From: Platanthera guangdongensis
Lineage: Eukaryota > Streptophyta > Magnoliopsida > Asparagales > Orchidaceae
Assembly: GCA_039583875.1 (NCBI GenBank)
Contig: CM077165.1
Span: 65,522,757-65,586,756, forward strand
Reading direction: 5' to 3'
Length of the DNA stretch: 64,000 bases
Both the position numbers and the translations under genes were made by a program. This document shows, piece by piece, positions 1 through 12,124 of the stretch. How positions within the stretch are numbered: the first letter of the stretch is position 1; each line of letters starts with the position of its first letter. The notes below the pieces were generated by a model, which searched no databases, was not told the origin of the DNA, and saw only the letters and a program-made list of their open reading frames with translations.

Positions 1-130
1 TAGGGCGTGACTGCTGCGAACTCAGCCCGAAGTCAACTTTGCTGTCCAATCGCCAGCCGCCTTCATGAATAGTACTGTCACGCCCCCCCTACACGCCCGT
101 GACCGAGGGCGTGTACTTTGAAATTTTTTT

Positions 131-140
131 CCTATAAATA
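131..140 (+). promoter_or_regulatory. TATA box of left Athila LTR
   Basis: CCTATAAATA lies downstream of the GC-rich CACGGGCGTGAC-type repeats and upstream of a long transcribed-looking AT-rich part. The matching site in the right copy is at 12001-12010 on the minus strand. It would mark the U3/R boundary region. Confidence 0.6.
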
Positions 141-927
141 GCCCAGTTCTGTAAGGTCCAAGGGTTCAGATTTTTGGGCCAAGTTAGTGTCTTTTTATGG
201 GCTGCATCCGTGATTTTCAAGGCTATGTAAGGAGATTTCTCCCTTTTTTATTTCATTTCTTGTTTTGCTTTAGTTTTAGCACTTGTAATAGCTTGTAATA
301 GTTTCATTTTGATCAAATAAAATGTCAAATTTTCTCTTCATATTTGGCTTTGGAATGAGCACTTGTGCCCCACTTTCCTTCTCCTTTTTATTCTTAGTTT
401 CATCTTTGTTCTTCATTTATGAAAAGTGTGTGTGTGTGTGTATGAGTGTAACTTATTTCCTTTACATTTTTTTTACTTGTTTTCATGCTTAGGGATGTTA
501 GGTTTTCCTCTTTTCATGTTTAGTACTTTACATACCTTTAATTTTTCTCAAGTTAGGTTTTGTTAGAAACTCATGAAATGATGAATTACAAACCTTTTCC
601 ATGTCTTCTTTTAATTTCTTCAACATCTTCACTCTTATGAGTGTGTAAAAGAGTTAAGGTTTCTTTTGTTTTTTTTACTTAGCTTTATTTTGGAATGAAA
701 ACTTTTTTTTCTTCTTTCTCTTTTATTTCAACTTTTTTAGCTCTTTTATGAAATCCTAGGAATGAAAATGTTGAAATTTTTATTTTCCAAAAACTTTGGT
801 TTTTAATTTGTTTTGAAAAACTTTTGTCTTCTAAAATTGTAATTTCTTCTTTTTATTTGTTTTTGGCAAAACCTATGCTTGAAATAGTATAAATTTTAAT
901 TTTTAGGTAACTTCGATTTTTCATGTT

Positions 928-1080
928 GAGTGTGTGAGTGTAGGTGTATAATTTTTATGCTTTGTTCAAATTATGTAGAGTGTGTGAGTGTAGGTGTATA
1001 ATTTTCATGCTTTGTTTTAATGCTTTCTTTTAATGCTTTGTTCAATTATGTAGAGTGTGTGAGTGTAGGTGTATAATTTT
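928..1080 (+). repeat. Short tandem repeat in Athila LTR (three units)
   Basis: A unit beginning GAGTGTGTGAGTGTAGG and ending in TATAATTTT recurs at about 928, 978 and 1053, separated by related AT-rich spacers with the word TGCTTTGTTCAA. A fourth degenerate start (GAGTGTGTGTG) is near 1101. The inverted copy lies at about 11045-11220. Confidence 0.8.
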
Positions 1081-1176
1081 ATTGCTTTCTTGAATTTCAT
1101 ATGGAGTGTGTGTGTTCGTGTGCATTTATTTCCGCCTACTTGTTAAGAGTTAAATGGCGCATCGTTTTCATTTTCA

Positions 1177-1478
1177 GTCCTACTCGTTTGAGTAGGACTT
1201 GTAATTTTTCTTTCTTTATTTTTCCGCCTACTCACTTGAGTTTAAATGGCCGGACTTTATTTCCCGCCTACTCGTTTGAGTAGGATTTGTAATTTTTCTT
1301 TCTTTATTTTTTTTTCCGCCTACTCACTTGAGTTAAATGGCCGGACTTTTTAGCCCTGTAATCGCATTTATTTTCTCCTACTCATTTGAGTAGGACTCGC
1401 TTTCTTTTCAGTCCTACTCGTTTGAGTAGGACTTGCAATTTTCAGCCTTTATTTACCGCCCCCACTCGTTTGAGTGGG
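1177..1478 (+). repeat. Array of 7-9 bp hairpins with GTTT/ATTT loops in Athila LTR
   Basis: Perfect inverted repeats with 4-nt loops occur at 1177-1198 (GTCCTACTC/GAGTAGGAC), 1267-1284, 1375-1394, 1411-1432 and 1461-1478; weaker ACTC-ACTT-GAGT versions lie near 1230 and 1325. The last has CCCACTC/GAGTGGG instead of CCTACTC/GAGTAGG, a paired change that keeps the stem. The array is mirrored at about 10660-10960 in the right copy. Confidence 0.8.
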
Positions 1479-4035
1479 ACTCGCAAATTTTAATTATGCA
1501 AATTTCATTCATGTGTAACTTAGTTTCTGTTTAATTTATAATTTGGAGTGTGCGTGAGTTCTCGTTTAGTTAACTTTTTAGCTTTCTAAATATTGTTATT
1601 TTTCTTTTGTCCCTTTCTTATAATCGTTTAGCATTTAATTTCGAACTCACGCCTCACTAAATTATAAGCCGTCCCCATACCGATGTGTGGCTAATCGCTA
1701 TTAGCCTCGGCATCGAAGAGCATTGGGACATTTAAAATGATTTATAATAATTAAAGTTCTTTATTTTCATTTTAATTTAAGCACTTAGGGTTTACCCCGG
1801 GTTTACGACGCGTAGGACCACATAATCGATGTGTGGGCCCTATTTCCGTAGTCCATATGCTAGCTAGCTGAGAGGCCGTGCATATGGACCGATCACCCCT
1901 GGGTAAATAGAGTTGCGTGCACCCCCTCGAGAGAGGACAAGCGTAATTCTACCGGATTGGGTCCCCCACCCAATAGCGGGGTTCTTAGCGTAAAGCGGGC
2001 GTTAAGAGGAATCCTTCGTCGGACTAACGTTCGGTCGAATAGTCTTAACGTTCAGGTGAGCAATATTCCTAGAGATAAGTGCGCTCACATTTGTGGAACC
2101 TCCACGGCCAAGTTGCCTTATTATTAATTTGAAAACTAAGTCTTTTTATTATTAAAAATTGTTTTAGTCTTAATCCGATTCGATGCCGAGCGTTAACCCT
2201 TCATCGAATATTTTCTAAATCGTTTTTTCGCTCCTTTGCTTTTTCGCCTTTTATTAAGTAAAAAATCCACCTTATTTTCAGAAAAATTATAGTCCTCCCG
2301 GAGGAGTAAGAATAGTCAACGCGACCCCGAGAACAATACGACCTCGGTATTCCCCCGAATATCGAGTACTACTTGCGATAGGTGCACTTGCCTACCCGAG
2401 CAAGCCCGCGGCGATCGACTCACCGAACCAACCACAGTAAGAGTCTGTTCGCGGGCACATCAAGTACCATACTTAGGCTTTTGCTATTCCAGAGCAAAAG
2501 TTTGAGGTGAATCTATAAGGAATAAAAAAAACTCTAAGTTTTGGCTATCGCTTAATCAATTATAAGAGAGATCGAAATAAATATACGGGGTGTAAGAGTT
2601 AAGTCCTAAAATTATGTAGATGATTTAAATAGCGCAAAAGTTTTGACCAAAAGACTTCTTGATGTAATCAAATAGAAGGCAACATTTGTAATGGTTAGAT
2701 TAACGAAAATAGTTTGGAATTATAAGAACTCTAGCTTATACGAGTGCTACCGGAAATAATACAATTTACTAATTATGCTCTCAAAAAGATTTTTGAATTA
2801 ATTCTAGAATCGTGTAATTGGCTAAGGGGGTAGTGGGTTTATGAAGAGGGTTTTGATATTTGAGGTGAGGTAATTTTTTCTCGAACCTCCATTTTTTTTT
2901 CTCTTTTGGATTATTAGGAAAACGAAATCTTATTTTCCTAATATGAATTTTGTTTTTCAACTTCATAAGAAAAATTAACCCAATGTATATTTGTAGGAGT
3001 AATGAATTTTATCCTCTTACTCCCTATATAATCTTTTAAAATTATTGGGTGCCTATGTTTACGGAACGAAATCTTGTTCCCATTGACATAAGATCTTTTA
3101 AGGATAAAATTTTTCATGCCAAGTAGGTCATGAAAAGTAAGGGGAGAAAGGAAAACTAGATTGTAATCCTAAAAATTTTTGAGAGCAACCTTAATAATTT
3201 GTACGTTCCAATTTTTTTTTCAGAAAGCTAAAAGTAAGTATAATTGAATTCTATAGTCGTTATTTCCTAACATAATATACGTGCTCCTATCAATGAAAAA
3301 TTAGAAGTAGTGCCTAAAACGAGTTCGCTATTTTTAACAAAGCATAAAGAATTCTTTAAAACTTAACCCCGGCTATTTAAATGTTTCAATCAATAATTAA
3401 CAAACGGGTAGCAAACAGAGAATTAATAGTATTCACATATAAATAAACTCAAAACAGAATTTTTGGATAGCAGAAAAGTTAAGTATGGAATATTTAATTT
3501 ATTTATTTCAAAACATTTTTTGTTTTTTTGATTTTTATAGTTTTTGTTATCATTTTTTTGTTTGTTTTTCATTTATTATCTTTTTTTGTATTTTTGTTTT
3601 TCTCAATTTTTTTGAAAATTTTTTGAACTATTATCTTTTTTTTGTATTTTTTTAAGAGAATTTTCATAATATGTACAAAAATAAGGGAGAAAAAGAAAAA
3701 GGTTTGTACAAGAATGAGGAAGGGGGAGAGAGAAAAAACAAAAAAAATATATACAAAGTGAAACTAAACAAAATAATTTTTTGTTTTGTTTTTTTGAGTT
3801 TTTGGAAAAGAGAAAGAGAACAAAACAAATTTTTTTTGGATTTTTGTTTTTTTCATTTAAAATTTTTTTTGTTTTTTTTTTTCATTTTAAATTTTTTTTT
3901 TCATTTTCAGATGTTTTTTAATTTTTTTGTTTTTGTTTTGTTGTTATATGTATTTTTTTTGTATTTTTCTTTTTTGAGATGCAGAAAAATTGAAGTGCAG
4001 AAAGTAAAGCACGAAAATACCCCCATACTTAAGTC

Positions 4036-4055
4036 CAACATTGTCCCCAATGTTG
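4036..4055 (-). other. Perfect 8-bp stem-loop in Athila 3' UTR
   Basis: CAACATTG and CAATGTTG flank a TCCC loop; on the minus strand this is followed by TTAAGTATGGGGG. An ACATTGaGGACAATGT-like stem followed by a TTAAGT..GGGGG tract is, to my recollection, a recurrent noncoding landmark downstream of pol in plant Tat/Athila gypsy elements. The role is unknown; an RNA structure or PPT-like function is possible. Confidence 0.6.
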
Positions 4056-4220
4056 TATCGTAAGTATGCGGAACAGTAATGAAAGACAATATGTACAACG
4101 AAAAGAAAGGAAGGGGGGAGAAGCTTCCCTGAAACGCGGTGGGGAAGGCCGATCAGAAACCCTGCGTTTATTAGAAAAAGCAGCAAAGGTAATGAGGAAA
4201 GGGCGAAAAAGATAAGCGAG

Positions 4221-4240
4221 GGGTGCCTCCCAGGAGCGCT
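4221..4240 (-). other. Conserved post-pol motif of Tat/Athila elements
   Basis: On the minus strand this reads AGCGCTCCTGGGAGGCACCC, 39 nt after the pol stop codon. A closely similar AAGCGCTN..TGGGAGGCAACCC word downstream of pol is widespread in this clade as I know it. Its function is not established. Confidence 0.55.
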
Positions 4241-4278
4241 TTGTTTATAGTCGTGTAGCTTGACTTATTTTGGCGGAT

Positions 4279-6504
4279 TTATAAATCTAGGAGGGTTATG
4301 GTTTCGTAATGCTCGATCACTGGGTCGCCCGCGATGTATAACTTAAGCCGATGACCGTTTACTTTAAACGAACCTCTTTCCGGGTGGGAGACGAGTACGG
4401 TCCCATATGGAAAGACTTCTTCAACTAAGAAGGGACCGGACCATCTAGATTTTAGTTTACCTGGAAAAAGCTTAAGGCGTGAATTATAAAGAAGGACAAG
4501 ATCGCCCGGAGAAAATATTTTTGGGGACTTTAAATGTCGATCGTGATATAACTTAGAGCGCTCCTTATAGAATTTATTGCTCTCGTAAGCGTTCGCACGC
4601 AATTCATCGAGCTCGTTTAGTTGCAGTTTTCTATTCTGAGCGGCTAAGTTGGAGTCGAGGTTTAAGAGTTTTAAAGCCCAAAGTGCGCGATGTTCTAATT
4701 CTACGGGTAAATGGCACGCTTTGCCGTAGACTAACCGGAACGGCGTACATCCAATAGCGGTTTTGTATGCCGTCCGATACGCCCACAACGCATCGTCGAG
4801 TTTAACGGACCAATCTTTCCTATTTAACGAAACGGTTTTTTCTAAAATTCGCTTAATCTCTCGATTTACTACCTCGACTTGGCCACTTGTTTGCGGGTGG
4901 TAGGGGGTGGCAAGCTTGTGCGTGACTCCGTATTTAGCTAACGTCTTAGCCATAAGAGCATTACAGAAATGCGTTCCCCTATCACTAACAATTGCGCGAG
5001 GCATGCCGAAGCGAGAAAATAATTTTTTAAGAAATGTAACGACGACTCGCGCATCGTTGGTGGGGAGATCTTGCGCTTCCGCCCACCTCGATACGTAGTC
5101 GACCACCACTAAAATATACATATTTTTGAAAGACAGAGGTAGGGGGCCAATGAAATCTATGCCCCACAAATCGAAGACTTCGCACTCTAAAAACATGTTT
5201 TGGGGCATCTCGTCGCGACGAGAGATGTTACCCGACCGCTGACAGCTATCGCATGCGCGCACAAAATTATGCGCGTCTTTGAAGAGAGTGGGCCAAAAGT
5301 AGCCCGCCTCTACCGCCTTCCGAGCGGTCCGGTTGGCTTGATAATGCCCACCGGCTGGACCATCGTGGCAGTGCTTAAGAATTTGTAAGCACTCCACACC
5401 CGCAACGCATCGTCGAACCGCTTGGTCCGCGCAGATACGAAAAAGAAATGGGTCCTCCCAAAAGATATTTTTCAAGTCAGAAAAGAATTTCTTCTTTTGA
5501 TGACTGGAAAATTCTTTTGGAAGGACTCGCGCTACTAAGAAATTTGCAAAATCTGCGAACCAAGGCGAAGGTGACGAAGATTTATTAATGGCAAGAAGGC
5601 GTTCCTCGGGGAATCTGTCATTTATTTCAGATTCGACGAGCGCTTCCGCACCCGGATTTTCTAAACGGGAGAGGTGGTCCGCCGCTAGATTTTCCGCTCC
5701 CCGCTTATCTCGGATCTCCAAATCAAACTCCTGTAGGAGGAGAATCCATCGAAGAAGGCGGGGCTTCGCATCATTTTTAGCTAATAAATACTTAAGCGCG
5801 GAGTGATCGGTAAAAACGATAACTTTAGATAGCGTTATATACGAGCGAAACTTATCGAAAGCGAAAACGACGGCTAAGAGTTCCTTTTCCGTTGTCGTGT
5901 AATTTACTTGTGCGGAAGTGAGCGTCTTGCTAGCGTAATAAATAGGATGAAAATGTTTTTCTACGCGTTGGCCAAGAACGACACCTAAGGCAATATCACT
6001 AGCGTCGCACATTATTTCGAACGGAAGGGACCAATTAGGGGCCACTAAAATTGGTGAGGAGATAAGTTTTTGTTTTATCAAATTAAAGGCGGACTCGCAT
6101 TCGCTACTAAAGATGAAGCGTGATTCCTTTTCCAAGAGGTGAGTTAGCGGCTTTGTTATTTTTGAAAAATCTTGAATAAAGCGTCGATAAAAGCCCGCAT
6201 GGCCTAAGAAACTCCTAATAGATTTTACGTTGGTTGGATGCGGAAGTTTTTCTATAATTTCTATCTTGGCCTTATCCACCTCTATCCCCTTAGACGAAAT
6301 CATATGGCCGAGGACCAAACCTCCTCGAACCATAAAGTTGCATTTTTCCCAATTTAAAACAAGGCTTGTGTCCTCGCACCGTTGAAGGACACGATCTAAA
6401 TTTTGAAGGCAATCGGGAAAAGAGCGTCCGAAAACAGAGAAGTCATCCATAAAGACTTCCATAATGTCTTCTACTAGCTCGCCAAAGATCGCTAGCATAC
6501 ATCT
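4279..6504 (-). pseudogene. Athila pol, C-terminal part: RT end, RNase H, integrase
   Basis: A 739-residue open frame, in the same frame as the preceding RT piece but separated from it by a TAA at 6505-6507. It begins with the RT thumb side of the catalytic motif (FMDDFSVFG, residues 15-23). RNase H follows ([10 protein letters not shown] near residue 165; HSALKYLL) and ends at AADHLSRL. The integrase zinc finger ([11 protein letters not shown]...CDSCQRSG, about 375-420) precedes the catalytic core with [18 protein letters not shown] and the [20 protein letters not shown] glutamate segment. There is no chromodomain, in keeping with the Athila/Tat clade. The protein would copy and insert the element. 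It would be nonfunctional as read, because the polyprotein is broken upstream. Confidence 0.9.
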
Positions 6505-6806
6505 TTAGAATGTAGCTGGCGCGTTGCAGAGTCCAAATGGCATTCTTCGATAGGCGAAGGTGCCAAACGGGCAAGTAAAAGTTGTTTTCTCTTGATCATC
6601 GGGGGAAATGGGGATTTGGAAAAACCCCGATAATCCATCAAGAAAACAATAATACGGATGACCGGATAAACGCTCTAAAATCTGGTCTAGAAATGGCAGA
6701 GGGAAATGGTCCTTGCGGGTGGCATCGTTAAGTTTCCTATAGTCGATGCACACTCGCCAACCCGTAACAGTACGAGTTGGGACAAGCTCGTTATGCTCAT
6801 TCGCCA
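6505..6806 (-). pseudogene. Athila RT palm fragment
   Basis: About 100 codons of reverse transcriptase: WRVCIDYRKLND, the YCFLDGLSGFFQIPI block (first catalytic Asp region) and FGTFAYRRMPFGLCNAPATF. It ends at a TAA (6505-6507) at a position normally occupied by Gln in this family, then continues in the same frame with [10 protein letters not shown], so this is a nonsense mutation within one domain. Its upstream end is a frameshift against the protease/RT frame near 6807-6830. Confidence 0.85.
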
Positions 6807-8216
6807 CTACGGTAAGACCGCCTTCTTGGGCACGACATGCACGGGACTAACCCATGCACTGTCCGAAATAGGGTAGATAATCCCCGCATCTAATAACTTA
6901 ATGATTTCGGCTTTAACGACGTCTTTCATGTTTGGGTTAAGACGACGCTGCGGCTGAATCGTTTTGCGGCAATTATCGTTTAGGAAAATCTTATGGGTGC
7001 AAAAGGAGGGGCTAATCCCCTTTAGGTCAGTGATTTGCCACGCAATTGCGTGGCGATGTTTAAATAAAACTTCCAATAAATTGGAAGTCTCCGAATCACT
7101 CAAGTCCGAAGAAATGATAACGGGGAGCGTATCACCTTTTCCCAAAAAAGCGTACTTGAGCGAGGCGGGTAAGGGTTTGAGGTCTAGGATGGGCGGTTCT
7201 TCTAGGGAGGTTTTAATGCCTATGTCTTTCTTACCAATTGGTTCGAAAGGCAAGTCTATAGATGTATCCTCATCGCAGTTAAAATTTTCGAGCGCATAAA
7301 TATCGTCATTTAAAAATACGGACTCGAAAATGGGAGAAGAACGATCTCCGAAAAAAGTATCTAAAGAATAGCAGAAATCGTCGCTCGATGACAAATTGTC
7401 CATCGAGGGATTAATAGAGAAAGTAACTTGGTCATCGCCTACTCGAAGGAGAAGGCTACCATTACTAACATCTATTAGTGCGCGGGAGGTGGCGAGAAAA
7501 GGGCGACCGAGTATTATTGGTACCTCGGCGTCCTCCTCGATATCTAAGATGACGAAGTCTACCGGGAAGGTAAACTTGTCGACTCGGACAAGGACGTCCT
7601 CCACTACCCCGATAGGGAACTTAACCGAGCGATCCGCTAATTGGATGCGCATATTCGTAGGACTAGGAGTACCCAAACCTAAACGCGAAAAGAGCGAGAA
7701 CGGCATCAGATTAATGCTAGCCCCTAAATCAGCTAAGGCGTACTTTACTAATATATCGCCAAAAAGGCACGGGATGGAAAACCGTCCCGGGTCGTTTTGT
7801 TTTGTGGGCAATTTATTAGTAAGGGCCGCCGAGCAGACAGCGTTGAGAGATACATGCGAAATATCCTCTAATTTGCGTTTATTAGAAAGTAGTTCTTTTA
7901 AAAATTTCGCATATTTGGGCATTTGCGAGATAGCCTCGCAAAAAGGAACATTAATGTGAATTTGTTTTAATAATAAAATAAATTTTTCATATTGCGCGTC
8001 CTTACGCTCGTTTTCTAACTTATGCGGATACGGAAGAGCCTTGTTTAAAATAAATTTTTCTTTTATAATAGGTAAAGGCGGCGTGAGCGAAGAAAGAGGA
8101 AGAGGGGTCGGAGGTGAAATATGTACCTGAGGGTCGGTCCGTTTTGGATCGACCACCTCCTTTCCGCTACGGAGGGTTATAGCGTTGGCGTTCTCCCGCG
8201 GATTGGGCTCCGTGTT
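6807..8216 (-). pseudogene. Athila protease and RT N-terminus
   Basis: The frame continues directly from gag after the TGA at 8217-8219; the codons just after that stop include NAITLRSGKE, a conserved linker of plant gypsy polyproteins, so gag and pol were one frame. The aspartic protease motif is ALADLGASINLMPFSLF near 7730; DLGAS instead of DTGAS is usual in this clade. PIILGRPFLATSRALIDV is the C-terminal protease block. The RT begins around RRLNPNMKDVVKAEIIKLL and AWVSPVHVVPKK, then shifts frame within a G-rich run at about 6825 and stops. One missing nucleotide would explain the shift. Confidence 0.88.
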
Positions 8217-9518
8217 TCACGGCAGTGCCCCGAGCGCGCGCTCGGACATCATCCTTGCCAGCTGTCCAACCTGTTGTTCGAGTGTTTTTAGCGATCCGGT
8301 GATGTTTCGGATATTTGACTCGTTGGACGCAATATACTTCGAAAAATTTTCCTCCATCGGGGAGGGTTTCGGAAGAGGAGGGGGAGGAAGAAATCCGGGC
8401 GCATAAGAAATAGGGGGACGCTGAGCATTATTCGGGTTGCTCCACGAGAAGTTGGGGTGATTCCTCCAACCCGGATTATAGTTATTACTATAAGGGTTGT
8501 TGTTGGGGTTGAAGGGAGGACGACCCGAATTTCCCATGAAGTCCACGAACTCTTCAGCTACGCAGACGTTAGGGGGAATAAAACAAGGCGGAGTGGAGGA
8601 GGCAGCAGACATCTCCGCCACCTGCTTTGTTAACCTTTCAACTTGAAGGGTCAAGAGAGCAGTGGCATCCACTTCAAAAAGACCAGCCGCTGGCTTTGGC
8701 CGTCCCCTCGGGACGTTCCATTGATAGGCGTTCATAGCCATCTCTTCGAATAAAGCCTGGGCGGCCTCGGGGGTTTTGTTGTTAAGCGTACCCCCGGCAG
8801 CCGCGTCAATCATTTGACGCGTCTGAAAATTCAGCCCATTATAAAAAATTTGAACTTGCAACCACGTTGGCAGCGCGTGGTGCGGGCAACGGCGGAGGAA
8901 TTCCTTAAATCGTTCCCAAGTCTCGTATAGAGACTCAGGATCGTTCTGCACAAACGAAGAAATGTCCGCCCGCAACTTTGCAGTTTTGGCGGGCGGAAAG
9001 TACTTCGTCAGGAACCGTTCCGTCAACTCAGCCCACGTGGTGATACATCCTCGCGGGAGGGCATTCAACCACGCCTTGGCTTTGGACTTAAGGGAAAAAG
9101 GAAATAAGCGCAAACGAATGGCGTCATCAGTGACGCCATTGATCTTGAAGGTGTCGCATATCTCCAAGAAATTGGACAAGTGGACATTCGGGTCCTCATC
9201 CGGCAGTCCATCGAACTGCACGGCGTTTTGGACCATTTGAATGACACTTGACTTTATTTCAAAATTATTATTGGCCACCGCAGGGCGAACAATACTCGAC
9301 CCAGAATCATCCAGGTTAGGCCAGGCGTAATAAGACATAGTACGCTCGGCCGCCGGGGGAAGGTTAGGGGCGGCCATAACTACAGCAGTGGGTTCTCCGA
9401 TAGATTCCTCGGGATCTAAAGAAGGATTTCGGCGATGAGATCGAATACGCGCAAGAGAGTGTTCGATCTCAGGGTCGAAGTCTAAATCTTCAGACTCTGA
9501 GGGTTGTCCTCGGGTCAT
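8217..9518 (-). pseudogene. Athila gag (capsid), ended by a premature TGA
   Basis: I start it at the ATG giving MTRGQPSESEDLDF, because the frame upstream runs through the PBS and leader. About 433 residues. The capsid core matches plant retrotransposon gag: FSLKSKAKAWLNALPRG, WAELTERFLTKYFPPAKTAKL, LYETWERFKEFLRRCPHHALP, and the NKTPEAAQALFEEMA block. A Pro/Asn-rich segment (NPNNNPYSNNYNPGW) follows; I see no CCHC knuckle. The TGA at 8217-8219 lies inside the normal gag-protease linker and the frame stays open beyond it. A decayed codon is likelier than programmed readthrough, but one copy cannot settle this. Confidence 0.85.
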
Positions 9519-9655
9519 ACACCCAAACAAAAATAAAACAAAAATAAACCTTTTTTGTTTTTTTTTTTTTAAAATAAAGTTTTTAGTTTTTTTTTTAGAG
9601 AAAATAAGTAAAATTAATAGACTCCGGAATTCGAAATAGCAACTCGAAAAGAGAG

Positions 9656-9673
9656 TCCCCGGCAACGGCGCCA
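9656..9673 (-). other. Athila primer binding site, tRNA-Asp type
   Basis: The minus strand reads TGGCGCCGTTGCCGGGGA, separated from the LTR end (9683) by a 9-nt spacer. This is the PBS I associate with Athila elements and tRNA-Asp. It fixes 9683-12749 as the 5' LTR of the minus-strand element. Confidence 0.9.
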
Positions 9674-12000
9674 AAAACTTGATGTGCCCGCGAACAGACT
9701 CTTACTGTGGTTGGTTCGGTGAGTCGATCGCCGCGGGCTTGCTCGGGTAGGCAAGTGCACCTATCGCAAGTAGTACTCGATATTCGGGGGAATACCGAGG
9801 TCGTATTGTTCTCGGGGTCGCGTTGACTATTCTTACTCCTCCGGGAGGACTATTATTTTACTGAAAATAAGGTGGATTTTTTACTTAATAAAAGGCGAAA
9901 AAGCAAAGGAGCGAAAAAATGATTTAGAAAATATTCGATGAAGGGTTAACGCTCGGCATCGAATCGGATTAAGACTAAAACAATTTTTAATAATAAAAAG
10001 ACTTAGTTTTCAAATTAATAATAAGACAACTTGGCCGTGGAGGTTCCACAAATGTGAGCGCACTTATCTCTAGGAATATTGCTCACCTGAACGTTAAGAC
10101 TATTCGACCGAACGTTAGTCCGACGAAGGATTGCTCTTAACGCCCGCTTTACGCTAAGAACCCCGCTATTGGGTGGGGGACCCAATCCGGTAGAATTACG
10201 CTTGTCCTCTCTCGAGGGGGTGCACGCAACTCTATTTACCAAGGGGTGATCGGTCCATATGCACGGCCTCTCGGCTAGCTAGCATATGGACTACGGAAAT
10301 AGGGCCCACACATCGATTATGTGGTCCTACGCGTCGTAAACCCGGGGTAAACCCTAAGTGCTTAAATTAAAATGAAAATAAAGAACTTTAATTATTATAA
10401 ATCATTTTAAATGTCCCAATGCTCTTCGATGCCGAGGCTAATAGCGATTAGCCACACATCGGTATGGGGACGGCTTATAATTTAGTGAGGCGTGAGTTCG
10501 AAATTAAATGCTAAACGATTATAAGAAAGGGACAAAAGAAAAATAACAATATTTAGAAAGCTAAAAAGTTAACTAAACGAGAACTCACGCACACTCCAAA
10601 TTATAAATTAAACAGAAACTAAGTTACACATGAATGAAATTTGCATAATTAAAATTTGCGAGTCCCACTCAAACGAGTGGGGGCGGTAAATAAAGGCTGA
10701 AAATTGCAAGTCCTACTCAAACGAGTAGGACTGAAAAGAAAGCGAGTCCTACTCAAATGTGTAGGAGAAAATAAATGCGATTACAGGGCTAAAAAGTCCG
10801 GCCATTTAACTCAAGTGAGTAGGCGGAAAAAAAAAATAAAGAAAGAAAAATTACAAATCCTACTCAAACGAGTAGGCGGGAAATAAAGTCCGGCCATTTA
10901 AACTCAAGTGAGTAGGCGGAAAAATAAAGAAAGAAAAATTACAAGTCCTACTCAAACGAGTAGGACTGAAAATGAAAACGATGCGTCATTTAACTCTTAA
11001 CGAGTAGGCGGAAATAAATGCACACGAACACACACACTCCATATGAAATTCAAGAAAGCAATAAAATTATACACCTACACTCACACACTCTACATAATTG
11101 AACAAAGCATTAAAAGAAAGCATTAAAACAAAGCATGAAAATTATACACCTACACTCACACACTCTACATAATTTGAACAAAGCATAAAAATTATACACC
11201 TACACTCACACACTCAACATGAAAAATCGAAGTTACCTAAAAATTAAAATTTATACTATTTCAAGCATAGGTTTTGCCAAAAACAAATAAAAAGAAGAAA
11301 TTACAATTTTAGAAGACAAAAGTTTTTCAAAACAAATTAAAAACCAAAGTTTTTGGAAAATAAAAATTTCAACATTTTCATTCCTAGGATTTCATAAAAG
11401 AGCTAAAAAAGTTGAAATAAAAGAGAAAGAAGAAAAAAAAGTTTTCATTCCAAAATAAAGCTAAGTAAAAAAAACAAAAGAAACCTTAACTCTTTTACAC
11501 ACTCATAAGAGTGAAGATGTTGAAGAAATTAAAAGAAGACATGGAAAAGGTTTGTAATTCATCATTTCATGAGTTTCTAACAAAACCTAACTTGAGAAAA
11601 ATTAAAGGTATGTAAAGTACTAAACATGTAAAGAGGAAAACCTAACATCCCTAAGCATGAAAACAAGTAAAAAAAATGTAAAGGAAATAAGTTACACTCA
11701 TACACACACACAGACTTTTCATAAATGAAGAACAAAGATGAAACTAAGAATAAAAAGGAGAAGGAAAGTGGGGCACAAGTGCTCATTCCAAAGCCATATA
11801 TGAAGAGAAAATTTGACATTTTATTTGATCAAAATGAAACTATTACAAGCTATTACAAGTGCTAAAACTAAAGCAAAACAAGAAATGAAATAAAAAAGGG
11901 AGAAATCTCCTTACATAGCCTTGAAAATCACGGATGCAGCCCACAAAAAGACACTAACTTGGCCCAAAAATCTGAACCCTTGGACCCTACAGAACTGGGC

Positions 12001-12010
12001 TATTTATAGG
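12001..12010 (-). promoter_or_regulatory. TATA box of Athila 5' LTR
   Basis: The minus strand reads CCTATAAATA. It follows the U3 palindrome array and would start transcription toward gag. Confidence 0.6.
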
Positions 12011-12124
12011 AAAAAATTTTCAAAGTACACGCCCTCGGTCACGGGCGTGTAGGGGGGGCGTGACAGTACTATTCATGAAGGCGGCTGGCGATTGGACAGC
12101 AAAGTTGACTTCGGGCTGAGTTCG

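Larger units (their letters stand above)
1..2459 (+). repeat. Athila-type LTR, left copy, forward orientation, cut by window start
   Basis: This is a near-identical reverse complement of 9683-12140, so it is the same LTR as the right-hand copy but in the opposite orientation. It reads 5'->3' on the plus strand: TATA box near 131, long AT-rich middle, and the LTR terminus ending GGGCACA at 2459. About 610 bp of its U3 end should lie left of the window, judging from the full right copy. The normal partner of a minus-strand gag-pol would be a minus-strand LTR here, so this orientation is anomalous. It could instead be the 3' LTR of a separate plus-strand copy. Confidence 0.85.
2460..4278 (-). 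other. Athila 3' untranslated region, no env-like ORF
   Basis: This is the stretch between the pol stop and the left LTR. On the minus strand it starts with conserved motifs just after pol (4221-4240, 4036-4055), then runs through an extremely A-rich block (plus-strand T-rich, 3480-3980) and about 1 kb of AT-rich sequence with no credible coding. Small open frames here are low-complexity. A hairpin CTTTTGCT/AGCAAAAG lies at 2478-2500. No purine-rich PPT abuts the LTR, and the LTR that should follow is in the wrong orientation. The Athila env-like ORF found in some relatives is absent. Confidence 0.65.

Noticed and set aside
3671..4063. 130-codon plus-strand open frame
   Set aside because: It translates a T-rich low-complexity tract into Phe/Lys runs; it lies antisense in the Athila 3' UTR.
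8217..8219. Programmed stop-codon readthrough between Athila gag and protease
   Set aside because: A single copy with two other inactivating changes; in related elements this linker is open, so decay is the simpler view.
9656..9673. tRNA gene fragment at the PBS sites (also 19568, 48147)
   Set aside because: Only 11-18 nt complementary to a tRNA 3' end, at the exact spacing from the LTR; no cloverleaf can be formed.
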